This document shows positions 43,826 through 52,215 of a stretch of 64,000 nt of DNA, piece by piece. Below the pieces are notes generated by a model. That model worked only from the letters and a program-made list of their open reading frames with translations, had not been told where the DNA came from and did not search any database. Source of the stretch: Burkholderia pseudomultivorans (lineage in GTDB: Bacteria > Pseudomonadota > Gammaproteobacteria > Burkholderiales > Burkholderiaceae); contig NZ_CP013378.1 of assembly GCF_001718415.1 (NCBI RefSeq), forward strand, positions 2,108,001 to 2,172,000, written 5' to 3'. Numbering within the stretch: position 1 is the stretch's first letter; every line of letters starts with the position of its first letter. A program made the translations under genes and the position numbers.

Positions 43826-44683
43826 ATGCCGCCTTCCGATTCAACTGCCCCCGCCGCGCCCTTGCCGGCCGATCTCGTCGCGTCCGCGGTCGCGGCGCTC
43901 GCGCGCGCCGACGCGCTGCTCGTCACGGCCGGCGCCGGCCTCGGCGTCGATTCCGGGCTGCCCGACTTTCGCGGTACGGACGGTTTCTGGCGCGCGTATC
44001 CGGCGCTGCGCCACGAGCGTTTCGAATTCCACGAGATTGCGTCGCCGCAGGCGTTTCGCGCCCATCCGCAGCTCGCGTGGGGCTTCTACGGACACCGTCT
44101 TTCGCTGTATCGCTCGACGGTGCCGCACGCGGGCTTCGCGATCCTGCGCCGCTGGATCGAGGCGATGCCGAACGGCGGGTTCGTGCTGACGAGCAATGTC
44201 GACGGCCAGTTCCAGGCAGCCGGCTTCGATCCGGCGCGCATCGTCGAGATCCACGGTTCGATCCATGCGCTGCAATGCCTGCGACCGTGCTCGGATCAGA
44301 CCTGGGATGCCGCGTCGTTCGTGCCCGACGTCGACGCAGCCGCGTGCCGGCTGGTCGGGGCGCCGCCGCGTTGTCCGCGCTGCGGCGGTCTCGCGCGGCC
44401 GAACATCCTGATGTTCGGCGATTCGGGCTGGCTCGGCGCCCGCTACGACGCCCAGGAGCGCGCGCTGAACGACTGGCTCGCGCGCGCGGGACGCGTGGCG
44501 GTCGTCGAGATCGGCGCGGGCACCGCGATCCCGACCGTGCGCCTGCTGAGCGAGCGGCTCGGCGCCGATGTGATCCGCATCAACGCGCGCGAAGCCCACG
44601 CGCGCCGCGCGGACGTGATCGGGCTGAAGGGCGATGCGCTCGCGACGCTGACGGCGCTCGACGCGGCGTGGCGTCGCGAATGA
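43826..44683 (+). CDS. SIR2-family NAD-dependent deacetylase
   Basis: A 285-residue sirtuin. The NAD site is GAGLGVDSGLPDFRGTDGFW, the TQNxDGLH-type motif appears as TSNVDGQF, and the catalytic histidine is in EIHGSIHALQC. The zinc cysteines are LQCLRPC and CPRCGG. The end has EIGAGTAIPTVRLLSER and INAREA. It may remove acyl groups from lysines using NAD, or act as an ADP-ribosyltransferase. The ATG at 43826 is preferred; 43799 is possible. It follows the NUDIX and deoxyribosyltransferase-like genes. Confidence 0.9.
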   Translation: MPPSDSTAPAAPLPADLVASAVAALARADALLVTAGAGLGVDSGLPDFRGTDGFWRAYPALRHERFEFHEIASPQAFRAHPQLAWGFYGHRLSLYRSTVPHAGFAILRRWIEAMPNGGFVLTSNVDGQFQAAGFDPARIVEIHGSIHALQCLRPCSDQTWDAASFVPDVDAAACRLVGAPPRCPRCGGLARPNILMFGDSGWLGARYDAQERALNDWLARAGRVAVVEIGAGTAIPTVRLLSERLGADVIRINAREAHARRADVIGLKGDALATLTALDAAWRRE

Positions 44684-44938
44684 CGGCGACTGCGTGATCG
44701 CGCGGCGATTGCCGCGCGAGCCTGCGATGCCGGCTGCGGCGCGCCCGCCTGGCCGTCGCGCGGCAGTGCACGCAGGCGCGGGCTCGCCGCCGTTGTCGCG
44801 CCATTGCCGGCGCGCCGCGAATCCGCATACAGTTCTGGCTACACCGCCCGTGCGCGCCTCGCGCGCGGGCATGCCCATCGCTCCGGACGACCGGAGCCCG
44901 GCGGCCGAATGCAGCCGCCTCACCGACCGGGAGCCTCC

Positions 44939-45325
44939 TTGTTTTATTCGATCGTCGCGATCTTCGTCGGCGCCGGGCTCGGCGCACTGCTGCGCTGGTT
45001 CCTGAGCCTCGCGCTCAACGCCTTCTTTCCGGCCGTGCCGCTCGGCACGCTGGCCGCCAACCTGATCGGCGGCTACGTGATCGGCATTGCCGCCGTCGTG
45101 TTTACGACGCGCGTCGGGCTGCCGCCCGAGTGGCGCCTGTTCGTGATCACCGGTTTCCTCGGCGGCCTCACGACGTTCTCGACCTATTCGGTCGAGGTGA
45201 TGACGCATGCGCTGCAGGGCGAATTCGGATGGGCAATCGCGGTGGCTGCCCTACACTTGACTGGATCGTTCACGCTGACGGCGCTCGGCATGTGGACCGC
45301 GCGTGCGTGGCTCGCCGCCGCCTGA
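44939..45325 (+). CDS. crcB: Fluoride ion channel CrcB
   Basis: A 128-residue protein with four membrane helices that exports fluoride as a dual-topology dimer. The conserved motifs are [33 protein letters not shown] and the central [15 protein letters not shown], where the TTFS serine and threonine line the pore. TTG at 44939 is the likely start, with GGGAG seven bases before it. No fluoride riboswitch pattern is visible upstream. The DUF190 gene follows 22 bases later. Confidence 0.93.
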   Translation: MFYSIVAIFVGAGLGALLRWFLSLALNAFFPAVPLGTLAANLIGGYVIGIAAVVFTTRVGLPPEWRLFVITGFLGGLTTFSTYSVEVMTHALQGEFGWAIAVAALHLTGSFTLTALGMWTARAWLAAA

Positions 45326-45347
45326 GCGGGCGGCACCGGAGGGAGCG

Positions 45348-45692
45348 ATGGACAGGGTGTTCCTGCGCTTTTACGTGCACGAGCAGCATCGCCTGCACTG
45401 GCAGCCGCTGTGGGAATGGCTGCTCGAGGAAGCGAACCGGATGGGTGTCGCGGGCGGCTCCGCGTTTCGCGCGATGGCGGGATTCGGCCAGCATCGCGTG
45501 CTGCACGAGGACCGCTTCTTCGAACTGCAGGGCGCGCTTGCGATCGAGGTCGAATTCATCGTCACCGAGGACGAGGCGCAGCGGCTGCTCGAGCGGCTGT
45601 CGCACGAGAAGGTACGCGTGTGCTATGCGATGATTCCGGCGCGCTTCGGCGTGATCGACACGCTGCACGCGCCGGCCGCGCCGCAGCCGTAA
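45348..45692 (+). CDS. DUF190 protein
   Basis: A 114-residue cytoplasmic protein: MDRVFLRFYVHEQHRLHWQP, WEWLLEEANRMGVAGGSAFRAMAGFG, HRVLHEDRFFELQGALAIEVEFIV, ending in LSHEKVRVCYAMIPARFGVI. This is a DUF190 protein, a PII-like fold often encoded beside crcB. It is presumably linked to fluoride tolerance or regulation. A strong AGGGAG precedes the ATG. It overlaps no other gene and ends about 40 bases before YggT. Confidence 0.88.
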   Translation: MDRVFLRFYVHEQHRLHWQPLWEWLLEEANRMGVAGGSAFRAMAGFGQHRVLHEDRFFELQGALAIEVEFIVTEDEAQRLLERLSHEKVRVCYAMIPARFGVIDTLHAPAAPQP

Positions 45693-45730
45693 GGCCGGCT
45701 GCCGGCGAGAGCCGGCAGTCGCGTCGGGCC

Positions 45731-46294
45731 TCAGATGCCGAACATCGTCAGCGATACGGCCGCGCGCGTGACGATCATGATCAGCACCTGCACGATCACG
45801 AACAGCAGGATCGGCGACAGGTCGATGCCGCCGAGGTTCGGGATGATGCGGCGCAGCGGGTTCAGGAACGGCGCGGTGAGCTGATAGAGAATCGGCATCG
45901 CCGGCGAGCGCGGGTTGAGCCACGACAGCAGCGCCATCAGGATCGTCATCCAGATCACGAGGTTGAGCGCCCACTTCACGACGGTCAGCAGCGCGACGAC
46001 GATGAGCGTCGCGATCACCGCAGCCGGATCGAAGCCGGCCATCACGACCATCAGCACGACATAGACGAGCGCGGTGAGCAGCGCGGCGACGACACTGGCC
46101 CAGTCGATGCCGCGCACGCCGGGGATCGCGCGGCGCAGCGGCAGCACGAGCCAGTTGGTGGCCTGCAGCACGGCCTGCGTGACCGGGTTGTACGGCGGCA
46201 CGCGGACGGCCTGCATCCACACGCGCAGGATCAGCGCGGCGCCGAATAGCGTGAAGACGGTATTGAGCAGAAAACGGGCGATCTCGCCGAACAT
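45731..46294 (-). CDS. YggT-family membrane protein
   Basis: A 187-residue inner-membrane protein with two YggT repeats, each a helix pair followed by W-x-x-P-L-R/NPLRRIIP: VRVPPYNPVTQAVLQATNWLVLPLRRAIPG and SWLNPRSPAMPILYQLTAPFLNPLRRIIPNLGG. Related proteins matter for osmotic stress and cell division in other bacteria. The ATG at 46294 has AAGGA at a good distance; an ATG at 46303 lies right on that site. Confidence 0.88.
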   Translation of the reverse strand: MFGEIARFLLNTVFTLFGAALILRVWMQAVRVPPYNPVTQAVLQATNWLVLPLRRAIPGVRGIDWASVVAALLTALVYVVLMVVMAGFDPAAVIATLIVVALLTVVKWALNLVIWMTILMALLSWLNPRSPAMPILYQLTAPFLNPLRRIIPNLGGIDLSPILLFVIVQVLIMIVTRAAVSLTMFGI

Positions 46295-46370
46295 CGTTGG
46301 CATCCTTTTTATACAGTCGAGTAGCGTGCGGCCGCCAACGCCGGATGGCGGCGCATCGGCCGACACCTTA

Positions 46371-47300
46371 TCACGCCTCGTCGCGCGGCGGGGAGGGGGG
46401 CGCGGCCGCGCGCGCGAGCGACGCCTCGACGACTTCGGCCAGCGCCGGCAGCGACGCCGGCGGGGCGGCGCGCTTCGCCGCGAGCGCGATCGCACGGCGC
46501 GTCAGCAGCGCATAGAGCATGGCGTGATCGCCGCCGCGCGCGTCGAGCAGCGCGAGCTGCCGCTCGACGATGCCCGTATCGCCGCGCGACACGGGGCCGG
46601 CAAGCGCGTTCGCGAGCCCCTTGTCGCGGGCGGTCTCGATCGTGCCGGCCAGCATCGGCAGCAGCGCGCGCAGCGCGGCCTGCTCGTCGAAGCCGACGCC
46701 GCGCCACAGCTCGACCGCTTCCGCGAGTCCGCACAGCGCGAAGCTCGCCGCATAGTGCGCGGCCGCGTGATAGAGCATCCTGCCGCCGGCCGGAATCGAC
46801 AGCGGATGGCAGCCGAGTGCGGCGACAAGACGCAGCAGCGTCGCGTGCAGCGCGCCGTCGGCTTCGATCGTGACCGAGCAGCCGTCGATGCGCGCCAGAT
46901 CGGCGTCGCTGCCGCCGAACAGGTAGAGCGGGTGAAAGCCGCCGGTGGCCGCACCCTGCCGTTTCGCCGGATCGAGCAGGTCGACGGCCGACGCGCCGCT
47001 GCAATGGACGAGCGCCTGCCGCGCGGCGCGCGCCGTGTCGAAACGCAGCGTGGCGGCGGTCGCGGCGAGATGGTCGTCGGGCACGGTCAGGAAGATCAGG
47101 TCGGCGGCGTCGACCACCTGCTGCGGCGTGTCGAACGCCATGCAGCCGTCGATGTGCGCGGCGAGCGCCCGCGCAGATTCGGGCGTGCGGCTCGCGATCG
47201 CGACGACGGGAAAACCGGCCTGGGCGAAGCGCCGCGCGACGCAGTGCGCGAGGCGGCCGGCGCCGATGAAGCCGAGGCGAGGTGTGTCGGGGAGGGACAT
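46371..47300 (-). CDS. DUF2520 Rossmann-fold oxidoreductase-like protein
   Basis: A 309-residue protein. The NAD(P) site is at the start: RLGFIGAGRLAHCVARRFAQAGFPVVAIA. It is followed by DAADLIFLTVPDDHLAATA, LVHCSGASAVDLL and the DUF2520 C-terminal helical part (YHAAAHYAASFALCGLAEAVELW). It looks like a pyrroline-carboxylate reductase or 6-phosphogluconate dehydrogenase relative; no substrate is known. It is 76 bases upstream of YggT on the same strand, a pairing also typical of proC neighbourhoods. Confidence 0.85.
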   Translation of the reverse strand: MSLPDTPRLGFIGAGRLAHCVARRFAQAGFPVVAIASRTPESARALAAHIDGCMAFDTPQQVVDAADLIFLTVPDDHLAATAATLRFDTARAARQALVHCSGASAVDLLDPAKRQGAATGGFHPLYLFGGSDADLARIDGCSVTIEADGALHATLLRLVAALGCHPLSIPAGGRMLYHAAAHYAASFALCGLAEAVELWRGVGFDEQAALRALLPMLAGTIETARDKGLANALAGPVSRGDTGIVERQLALLDARGGDHAMLYALLTRRAIALAAKRAAPPASLPALAEVVEASLARAAAPPSPPRDEA

Positions 47301-47733
47301 GGCAGCACGGGAAGCGAAAAGCGGGACAGCCGCCAGTATCGCAGGAATGGTGCGGCGGCCCGGCGCTCGCGCGAGCTTACGGAATCCGACCCCGAAACAT
47401 TCGTGGCGGCCGCCGTCTTGAATTGTCGGCGTCTTGTCTCAAATTTGTAATCGTTCATTACGGAAGCGCGGCCCACGCGCGCGCGGCGGCCGGTAAGACT
47501 GACCGGCAGGGTCGCCGCGATACGTCAGACCGGACGAAACTGCGCGGCCTGCGCCGGGTGCCGCGTGCGCCGGAAGCCGTGCCCCAGCTCGATCGCGGCC
47601 GCGTGCAATTGCAATTTGCAACAAATGGACGACACGCGTGGGGTGCGTTTTCGCTACATTGCTCTCATGCGACGTGCACGCCCGCCGTTGCCGACAGGAG
47701 CGCCTAAAATACCGCTCCAGCAGGAGAATCGAA
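47301..47733. other. Intergenic region upstream of the proline-tyrosine-rich protein
   Basis: No gene supported; the frames here are shadows. It holds the promoters of two divergent genes. A repetitive TGCAATTGCAATTTGCAAC lies at about 47603-47621; its meaning is unknown. Confidence 0.5.
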
Positions 47734-48015
47734 GTGAAAAAGCTCATTCCGTTGATTGCCGCCGCCGCGCTGGGCCTGGGTGCCGCAAGCGCCGCGCAGG
47801 CCCACGTGTCGATCGGGGTCGGCATCGGTGTCCCGGTCGCGCCCGCTTATCCCGTCTATGCACCGCCGCCGCCGGTGTACTACGCGCCGCCGCCGCCGGT
47901 CTACTACGCACCTGCGCCGGCCTACTACGGCCCGCCCGCGGTGGTCGTGGGCGGCGGGTACTACGGCCGTCCGTACTGGCATCGCGGCTGGCACCACGGC
48001 TACTGGCGTCGCTGA
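47734..48015 (+). CDS. Exported proline/tyrosine-rich repeat protein
   Basis: A 93-residue protein. The signal peptide (MKKLIPLIAAAALGLGAASA, cleavage after AQA near residue 23) precedes a low-complexity domain with repeats of PPPPVYYAP and a glycine-, histidine- and tryptophan-rich end (YYGRPYWHRGWHHGYWRR). Such small proteins are common in Burkholderia and of unknown role; surface or metal binding through the histidines is possible. Start is GTG 47734 with AGGAGA upstream. A terminator follows. Confidence 0.78.
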   Translation: MKKLIPLIAAAALGLGAASAAQAHVSIGVGIGVPVAPAYPVYAPPPPVYYAPPPPVYYAPAPAYYGPPAVVVGGGYYGRPYWHRGWHHGYWRR

Positions 48016-48045
48016 TCGGTCCCGCGCGGCCTGACCGCGCGCGGC

Positions 48046-48086
48046 AAAACGGCGCAACGTCCCGCGAGGGGCGCTGCGCCGTTTTT
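48046..48086 (+). terminator. Rho-independent terminator
   Basis: ACGGCGCA (48049-48056) pairs with TGCGCCGT (48075-48082), followed by TTTTC and preceded by AAAA. It ends the small exported-protein gene and may also serve the leftward LysE gene. Confidence 0.8.
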
Positions 48087-48127
48087 CGTTGGGGCCGCCA
48101 CCGCGGGCGCGGCCCGCGCGCGTCGGC

Positions 48128-48796
48128 TCAGGCCGCGTGCACGATGAGGTCGCGGTAGCCGCCGACGATCACGCTGTACGAGAAATACGCGAACAGCAGC
48201 GCCGATGCGACATGGCATGCGCGCATCAGCCCCGCGCCCGCGCGCTTGCGGCCCTGGCTCGCGAGCGTGCACATGAACAGCGTCCACGCGAGGCCGCCGA
48301 GGAAGAAGCCCGACAGGAACACCGACGCCGTCGCCGGCGTGGTCGCGCCGGCCTTGGCGATCAGCGCGCCGCCGACCGCCGCGAACCACAGGATCGCGCT
48401 CGGCGACGACATCGCGAGCAGCATCCCGCGCATGAAGCTGCGCCGCGCGCTCGCGCGCGGCGGCGGCGCGGCGTCCTTGTCGTCGCCGGGCCCGGCGGCC
48501 GGCGCCAGCGCTTCGCGCGCCATCTTGCAGGTGAGGAACAGCAGCACCGCGCCGCCGCCGATCCAGACGATCCAGCGGACCGCCTCGAACTGCAACAGCA
48601 CGGCCATCCCCGCCAGCGCGAGCGCCGCGTAGACGAGATCGCCGACGCACGAGCCGACGCCGAGCCAGAAGCCCGGCCGGAAGCCGTGCGACAGCGTCAG
48701 CGACAGCATCGCGACATTGACGAGGCCGATGTCGAGACACAGCGACAGCGACAGGAAGAAACCGTCGGACAGCATCGAGGCGGGCGGGAAACTCAT
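48128..48796 (-). CDS. LysE-family amino acid exporter
   Basis: A 222-residue protein with about six membrane helices. The start (FFLSLSLCLDIGLVNVAMLSLTLSHGFRPGFWLGVGSCVGDLVY) carries the family pattern P/V-x-x-x-x-x-x-x-x-G-x-x-x-G-x-x-x-x-x-G. Later come MARE, FMRGMLLAMSSPSAILWFAAVGG. The LysE family exports amino acids. The in-between loop is charged (GPGDDKDAAPPPRAS). Substrate is not predictable. It is 63 bases downstream of ubiD on the same strand. Confidence 0.85.
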   Translation of the reverse strand: MSFPPASMLSDGFFLSLSLCLDIGLVNVAMLSLTLSHGFRPGFWLGVGSCVGDLVYAALALAGMAVLLQFEAVRWIVWIGGGAVLLFLTCKMAREALAPAAGPGDDKDAAPPPRASARRSFMRGMLLAMSSPSAILWFAAVGGALIAKAGATTPATASVFLSGFFLGGLAWTLFMCTLASQGRKRAGAGLMRACHVASALLFAYFSYSVIVGGYRDLIVHAA

Positions 48797-48859
48797 CGTC
48801 GTTCGTATCGGGGTGGGGAGGGGGCAACGGGCAGGCCGGCCGGCGCCGGCCATGCGGGC

Positions 48860-50401
48860 TTACAGGCCGATCTCCTGCCACAGCCGGTCGACGCGCGCCT
48901 TCACGGCCGCGTCCATCTCGATCGGCCGGCCCCATTCGCGATTCGTCTCGCCGGGCCACTTGTTGGTCGCGTCGAGCCCCATCTTCGAGCCGAGGCCCGC
49001 GACGGGCGACGCGAAGTCGAGATAGTCGATCGGCGTGCTGTCGACCATCACGGTGTCGCGCACCGGGTCGACGCGCGTCGTGATCGCCCAGATCACCTCC
49101 TTCCAGTCGCGGATGTTCACGTCCTCGTCGACGACGACGATGAACTTCGTGTACATGAACTGCCGCAGGAAGCTCCACACGCCGAACATCACGCGCTTCG
49201 CGTGGCCCGCGTAGCTCTTCTTCATCTGGACGATCGCCATCCGGTAGCTGCAGCCTTCGGGCGGCAGGTAGAAGTCGGTGATCTCCGCGAACTGCTTCTG
49301 CAGCAGCGGCACGAACACCTCGTTGAGCGCGACGCCGAGGATTGCCGGCTCGTCGGGCGGCTTGCCGGTGTAGGTCGAGTGGTAGATCGCGTCGCGGCGC
49401 ATCGTGATGCGCTCGACCGTGAAAACCGGGAACCACTCCTGCTCGTTGTAGTAGCCCGTGTGGTCGCCGTACGGCCCTTCGAGCGCGTGCTCGTACGTGC
49501 TCGAAGGGCGCGGCGGTGCGCCGGCCGGCGCCGGTGCGGGCGCGCCCTGCTGCGGATGGATGAAGCCTTCGAGGACGATTTCCGCGCGCGCCGGAACCTG
49601 CAGATCGACGCCGGGTGTCAGGCACTTCGCGAGCTCGGTGCGGCTGCCGCGCAGCAGGCCGGCGAACTGGTACTCGGACAGCGAATCGGGCACCGGCGTC
49701 ACCGCGCCGAGCGTGGTCGCCGGATCGGCGCCGAGCACGACCGCGACCGGATACGGCTTGCCGGGATTGCGCAGCGTGAATTCGCGGAAGTCGAGCGCGC
49801 CGCCGCGATGCGCGAGCCAGCGCATGATCAGCTTGTTGCGGCCGATCAGCTGCTGGCGGTAGATGCCGAGGTTCTGGCGCGGCTTGTTCGGCCCGCGCGT
49901 GACCGTCAGGCCCCATGTGACGAGCGGCCCCGCGTCGCCGGGCCAGCAGGTCTGGATCGGCAACCTGTGCAGGTCGACGTCGGCGCCTTCCCAGACGATC
50001 TCCTGGCACGGCGGCGACGAGACCGACTTCGGCGCCATGTCCCACACCGCCTTCGCGAGCGACAGCAGCTTGCCGGCGTCCTTCAGGCTCTTCGGCGGAT
50101 CGGGCTCCTTCAGCGCGGACAGCAGGCGCCCGAGGTCGCGCAGCGAGTCGAGCGCGGCGTCGTCGCCCGCGTCGACGCCCATCCCGAGCGCGACGCGGCG
50201 CGGCGTGCCGAACAGGTTGCCGAGCACCGGGAACGCATGGCCGGTCGGCGCATCGAACAGCAGCGCCGGGCCGCCCGCGCGCAGCACGCGATCGCACAGT
50301 TCGGTCATTTCGAGCACGGGCGACACGGGCTGCGTGACGCGCCGCAGTTCGCCGAGCGCCTCGAGGCGCTGGATGAAATCGCGTAAGTCTTTGTATTTCA
50401 T
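48860..50401 (-). CDS. ubiD: 4-hydroxy-3-polyprenylbenzoate decarboxylase UbiD
   Basis: A 513-residue decarboxylase that uses prenylated FMN and works in ubiquinone synthesis. Typical motifs: [69 protein letters not shown] and [14 protein letters not shown] [11 protein letters not shown]. The catalytic E-x-P region and the [22 protein letters not shown] segment are present. The ATG at 50401 fits the family; longer upstream frames have no support. Confidence 0.95.
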   Translation of the reverse strand: MKYKDLRDFIQRLEALGELRRVTQPVSPVLEMTELCDRVLRAGGPALLFDAPTGHAFPVLGNLFGTPRRVALGMGVDAGDDAALDSLRDLGRLLSALKEPDPPKSLKDAGKLLSLAKAVWDMAPKSVSSPPCQEIVWEGADVDLHRLPIQTCWPGDAGPLVTWGLTVTRGPNKPRQNLGIYRQQLIGRNKLIMRWLAHRGGALDFREFTLRNPGKPYPVAVVLGADPATTLGAVTPVPDSLSEYQFAGLLRGSRTELAKCLTPGVDLQVPARAEIVLEGFIHPQQGAPAPAPAGAPPRPSSTYEHALEGPYGDHTGYYNEQEWFPVFTVERITMRRDAIYHSTYTGKPPDEPAILGVALNEVFVPLLQKQFAEITDFYLPPEGCSYRMAIVQMKKSYAGHAKRVMFGVWSFLRQFMYTKFIVVVDEDVNIRDWKEVIWAITTRVDPVRDTVMVDSTPIDYLDFASPVAGLGSKMGLDATNKWPGETNREWGRPIEMDAAVKARVDRLWQEIGL

Positions 50402-50615
50402 GAACAAGGTCCGGGCTGCCCGCAGGACGGGCAGCGATGGGCGGGCGCAGCGGCCGGCTGCGGCCCCGAATCGACCGACGATTTTACCCGGGCCGCCGCG
50501 CGACCGCCCGAACGAGAAAAAAGTCGATCGCGCGCAAACCCCCTTCGGCACGGGGCCGGCGATCTGAAGGGTGATTTCAAATTACTTTTTGTTATAGATT
50601 TGACGGTTTATAGTG

Positions 50616-50643
50616 TTGACGATCTATAAAACCCTGCTAGAAT
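50616..50643 (+). promoter_or_regulatory. Strong sigma70-type promoter
   Basis: TTGACG (50616-50621), a 16-base spacer and TAGAAT (50638-50643) form a near-consensus promoter in an AT-rich island of the otherwise GC-rich DNA. A second TTGACG lies at 50600. Start is expected near 50650. It drives the candidate RNA and probably the lytic transglycosylase. Confidence 0.75.
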
Positions 50644-50649
50644 CCGCTC

Positions 50650-50788
50650 ACATTGGCTGCAGGGTAAAGGCTTCGAGCCGCCAATCACCGATCTTTGACG
50701 CAGCGCGTCACCGTCCGCCGCAACCTGCACGGCGTATTCGACGGTCTTAGTCGTAGTCCCGGCCAGCGCCTCCTGACGCTGGTTTTTT
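50650..50788 (+). ncRNA. Candidate small RNA or attenuated leader upstream of the lytic transglycosylase
   Basis: Between a strong promoter and a perfect terminator lie about 139 bases with no convincing open frame. A hairpin TGACGC/GCGTCA is seen around 50695-50709. The RNA could be an independent sRNA or the leader of the transglycosylase mRNA, with the terminator working as an attenuator. The coding strand is plus. No known RNA family was recognised. Confidence 0.5.
50763..50788 (+). terminator. Rho-independent terminator of the candidate RNA
   Basis: CCAGCG (50763-50768), loop CCTCCTGA, CGCTGG (50777-50782), then six T. It lies about 210 bases before the transglycosylase ATG. Confidence 0.8.
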
Positions 50789-50996
50789 GCGTGGGTGCCA
50801 CCGCGTATGCCCGCCTCGCCCAATGTGCGAAGGCGCCGGCCCAGTCCTACACCGTGGCCTCGAACGGTATATACCGTTTCCCCGATGCCCGTGCGCCCCA
50901 ACCAAGGCGTGCGGCGTCGTGATTCCGCGGCGCGTCATCTGTCTCGCCATCGAGCTGAGCGAGCCGCACGAGTCATGTTCATGGGAGATGATCTGA

Positions 50997-52121
50997 ATGA
51001 ACGCTTGGTTATCGTGGCGTCCCAGTGAGCAGCATGCGCAATTCGTGCGCAACGTGCTGCGTCGCGGGACGCGTGTCAGTCACCATCTATTCAGCGTTGT
51101 CGGTTGTTGCGCTGTTGCAGTCGCGCTCGCGCTGTGGCTGCTGCCGACCGTGCGCGGCACGCTTGCCGCGAAGCTGATGCCGGTCGTGTCCGCGGCCGTG
51201 CAGGCCGGGCCGGCCCGTCTGCTGACCGGCCACCCGCTGCCGAATTTCGCGCCCGCCGGCGCGCAGCCGCAGCAGGACGACGGCCCCGAAACGGATGCGC
51301 TGGCCGTCGGCCTCGACGTCGCGCCGGACGCCGCCGCATCGAACGATGCGTCGGACGTGGCCCGCAGCGGCCCGTCTCCCGTCGCGCTCGCGAAGCTGAT
51401 CCCGACCCAGCGCGTGCCGGCCGATGCACGCGACGATCGTGCGCTCGCGTCGAACCGCGAACAGGCGCTGGTCGCGACCTATCTGTCGCGCCGCTATCGC
51501 GTCGCGCAGGAGCCGCTCGGCCAGCTGGTCAAGGCGGCGTTCCAGACCGGCCACGACGTCGGCCTCGATCCGCTGCTGCTGCTGTCGGTGATGGCGATTG
51601 AATCGGGCTTCAATCCGTACGCGGAAAGCGGCGTCGGCGCGCAGGGCCTGATGCAGGTCATGTCGAAGGTCCATTCCGACAAGTTCGAGTATTTCGGCGG
51701 CACCGACACCGCGCTGCAGCCGCTCGCGAACCTGCAGGTCGGCGCGCTCGTGCTGAAGGACTGCATCGCGCGCGGCGGCTCGCTCGCGAACGGCCTGCGG
51801 CTGTACAACGGCTCGACCAACCCCGACGACACCGCCTACGGCGCGAAGGTGATGGCCGAGCGCAGCCGCCTGCGCGACGTGTCGCGCGGCCGCAGCGTGC
51901 CGATCAATGCGCCGCAGGCGCCGGCGCAGCCGGCCAAGCCGATCGTCACCGCCGCGGTGACGGCAGCGGCCGCGGGCGGCGCGAAGCGCGTGCACGCGAC
52001 GCTCGACGCCGCGCAGCCGCTGTCGGCGAAGACGACCGCGCCGAAGGCGCCGCAACAGGCCGACGCAAGCGTCGACGCGGTGAAGCAGGCACACGACGAT
52101 CATTCGGATCTGGGCGCGTAA
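50997..52121 (+). CDS. Lytic transglycosylase (SLT family)
   Basis: A 374-residue protein with one N-terminal membrane anchor (HHLFSVVGCCAVAVALALWLLP), so the rest is periplasmic. The SLT domain near residues 190-300 contains the catalytic glutamate in LSVMAIESGFNPYAES, then GVGAQGLMQVMSKVHSDKF and LANLQVGALVLKDC. A long alanine- and proline-rich tail follows. It would cleave peptidoglycan between MurNAc and GlcNAc. The gene sits behind the promoter at 50616 with an attenuator-like terminator in between. Confidence 0.88.
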   Translation: MNAWLSWRPSEQHAQFVRNVLRRGTRVSHHLFSVVGCCAVAVALALWLLPTVRGTLAAKLMPVVSAAVQAGPARLLTGHPLPNFAPAGAQPQQDDGPETDALAVGLDVAPDAAASNDASDVARSGPSPVALAKLIPTQRVPADARDDRALASNREQALVATYLSRRYRVAQEPLGQLVKAAFQTGHDVGLDPLLLLSVMAIESGFNPYAESGVGAQGLMQVMSKVHSDKFEYFGGTDTALQPLANLQVGALVLKDCIARGGSLANGLRLYNGSTNPDDTAYGAKVMAERSRLRDVSRGRSVPINAPQAPAQPAKPIVTAAVTAAAAGGAKRVHATLDAAQPLSAKTTAPKAPQQADASVDAVKQAHDDHSDLGA

Positions 52122-52148
52122 CGCGCGGCTGCGGCGGCATCAAAGTGG

Positions 52149-52176
52149 AAAAGGCACCGAAAGGTGCCTTTTTCTT
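52149..52176. terminator. Bidirectional rho-independent terminator
   Basis: AAGGCACC-GAAA-GGTGCCTT with flanking A and T runs (52149-52176). It ends the transglycosylase gene on the plus strand and the aminotransferase gene on the minus strand. Confidence 0.88.
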
Positions 52177-52215
52177 TGGGCGCGAGCCTGGACCCGGCGA
52201 GCGGGCGTCGGTGGT

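Noticed and set aside
44700..44938. Fluoride riboswitch before crcB
   Set aside because: The conserved GATGG...CC and CTGATG...CTAC patterns are not present.
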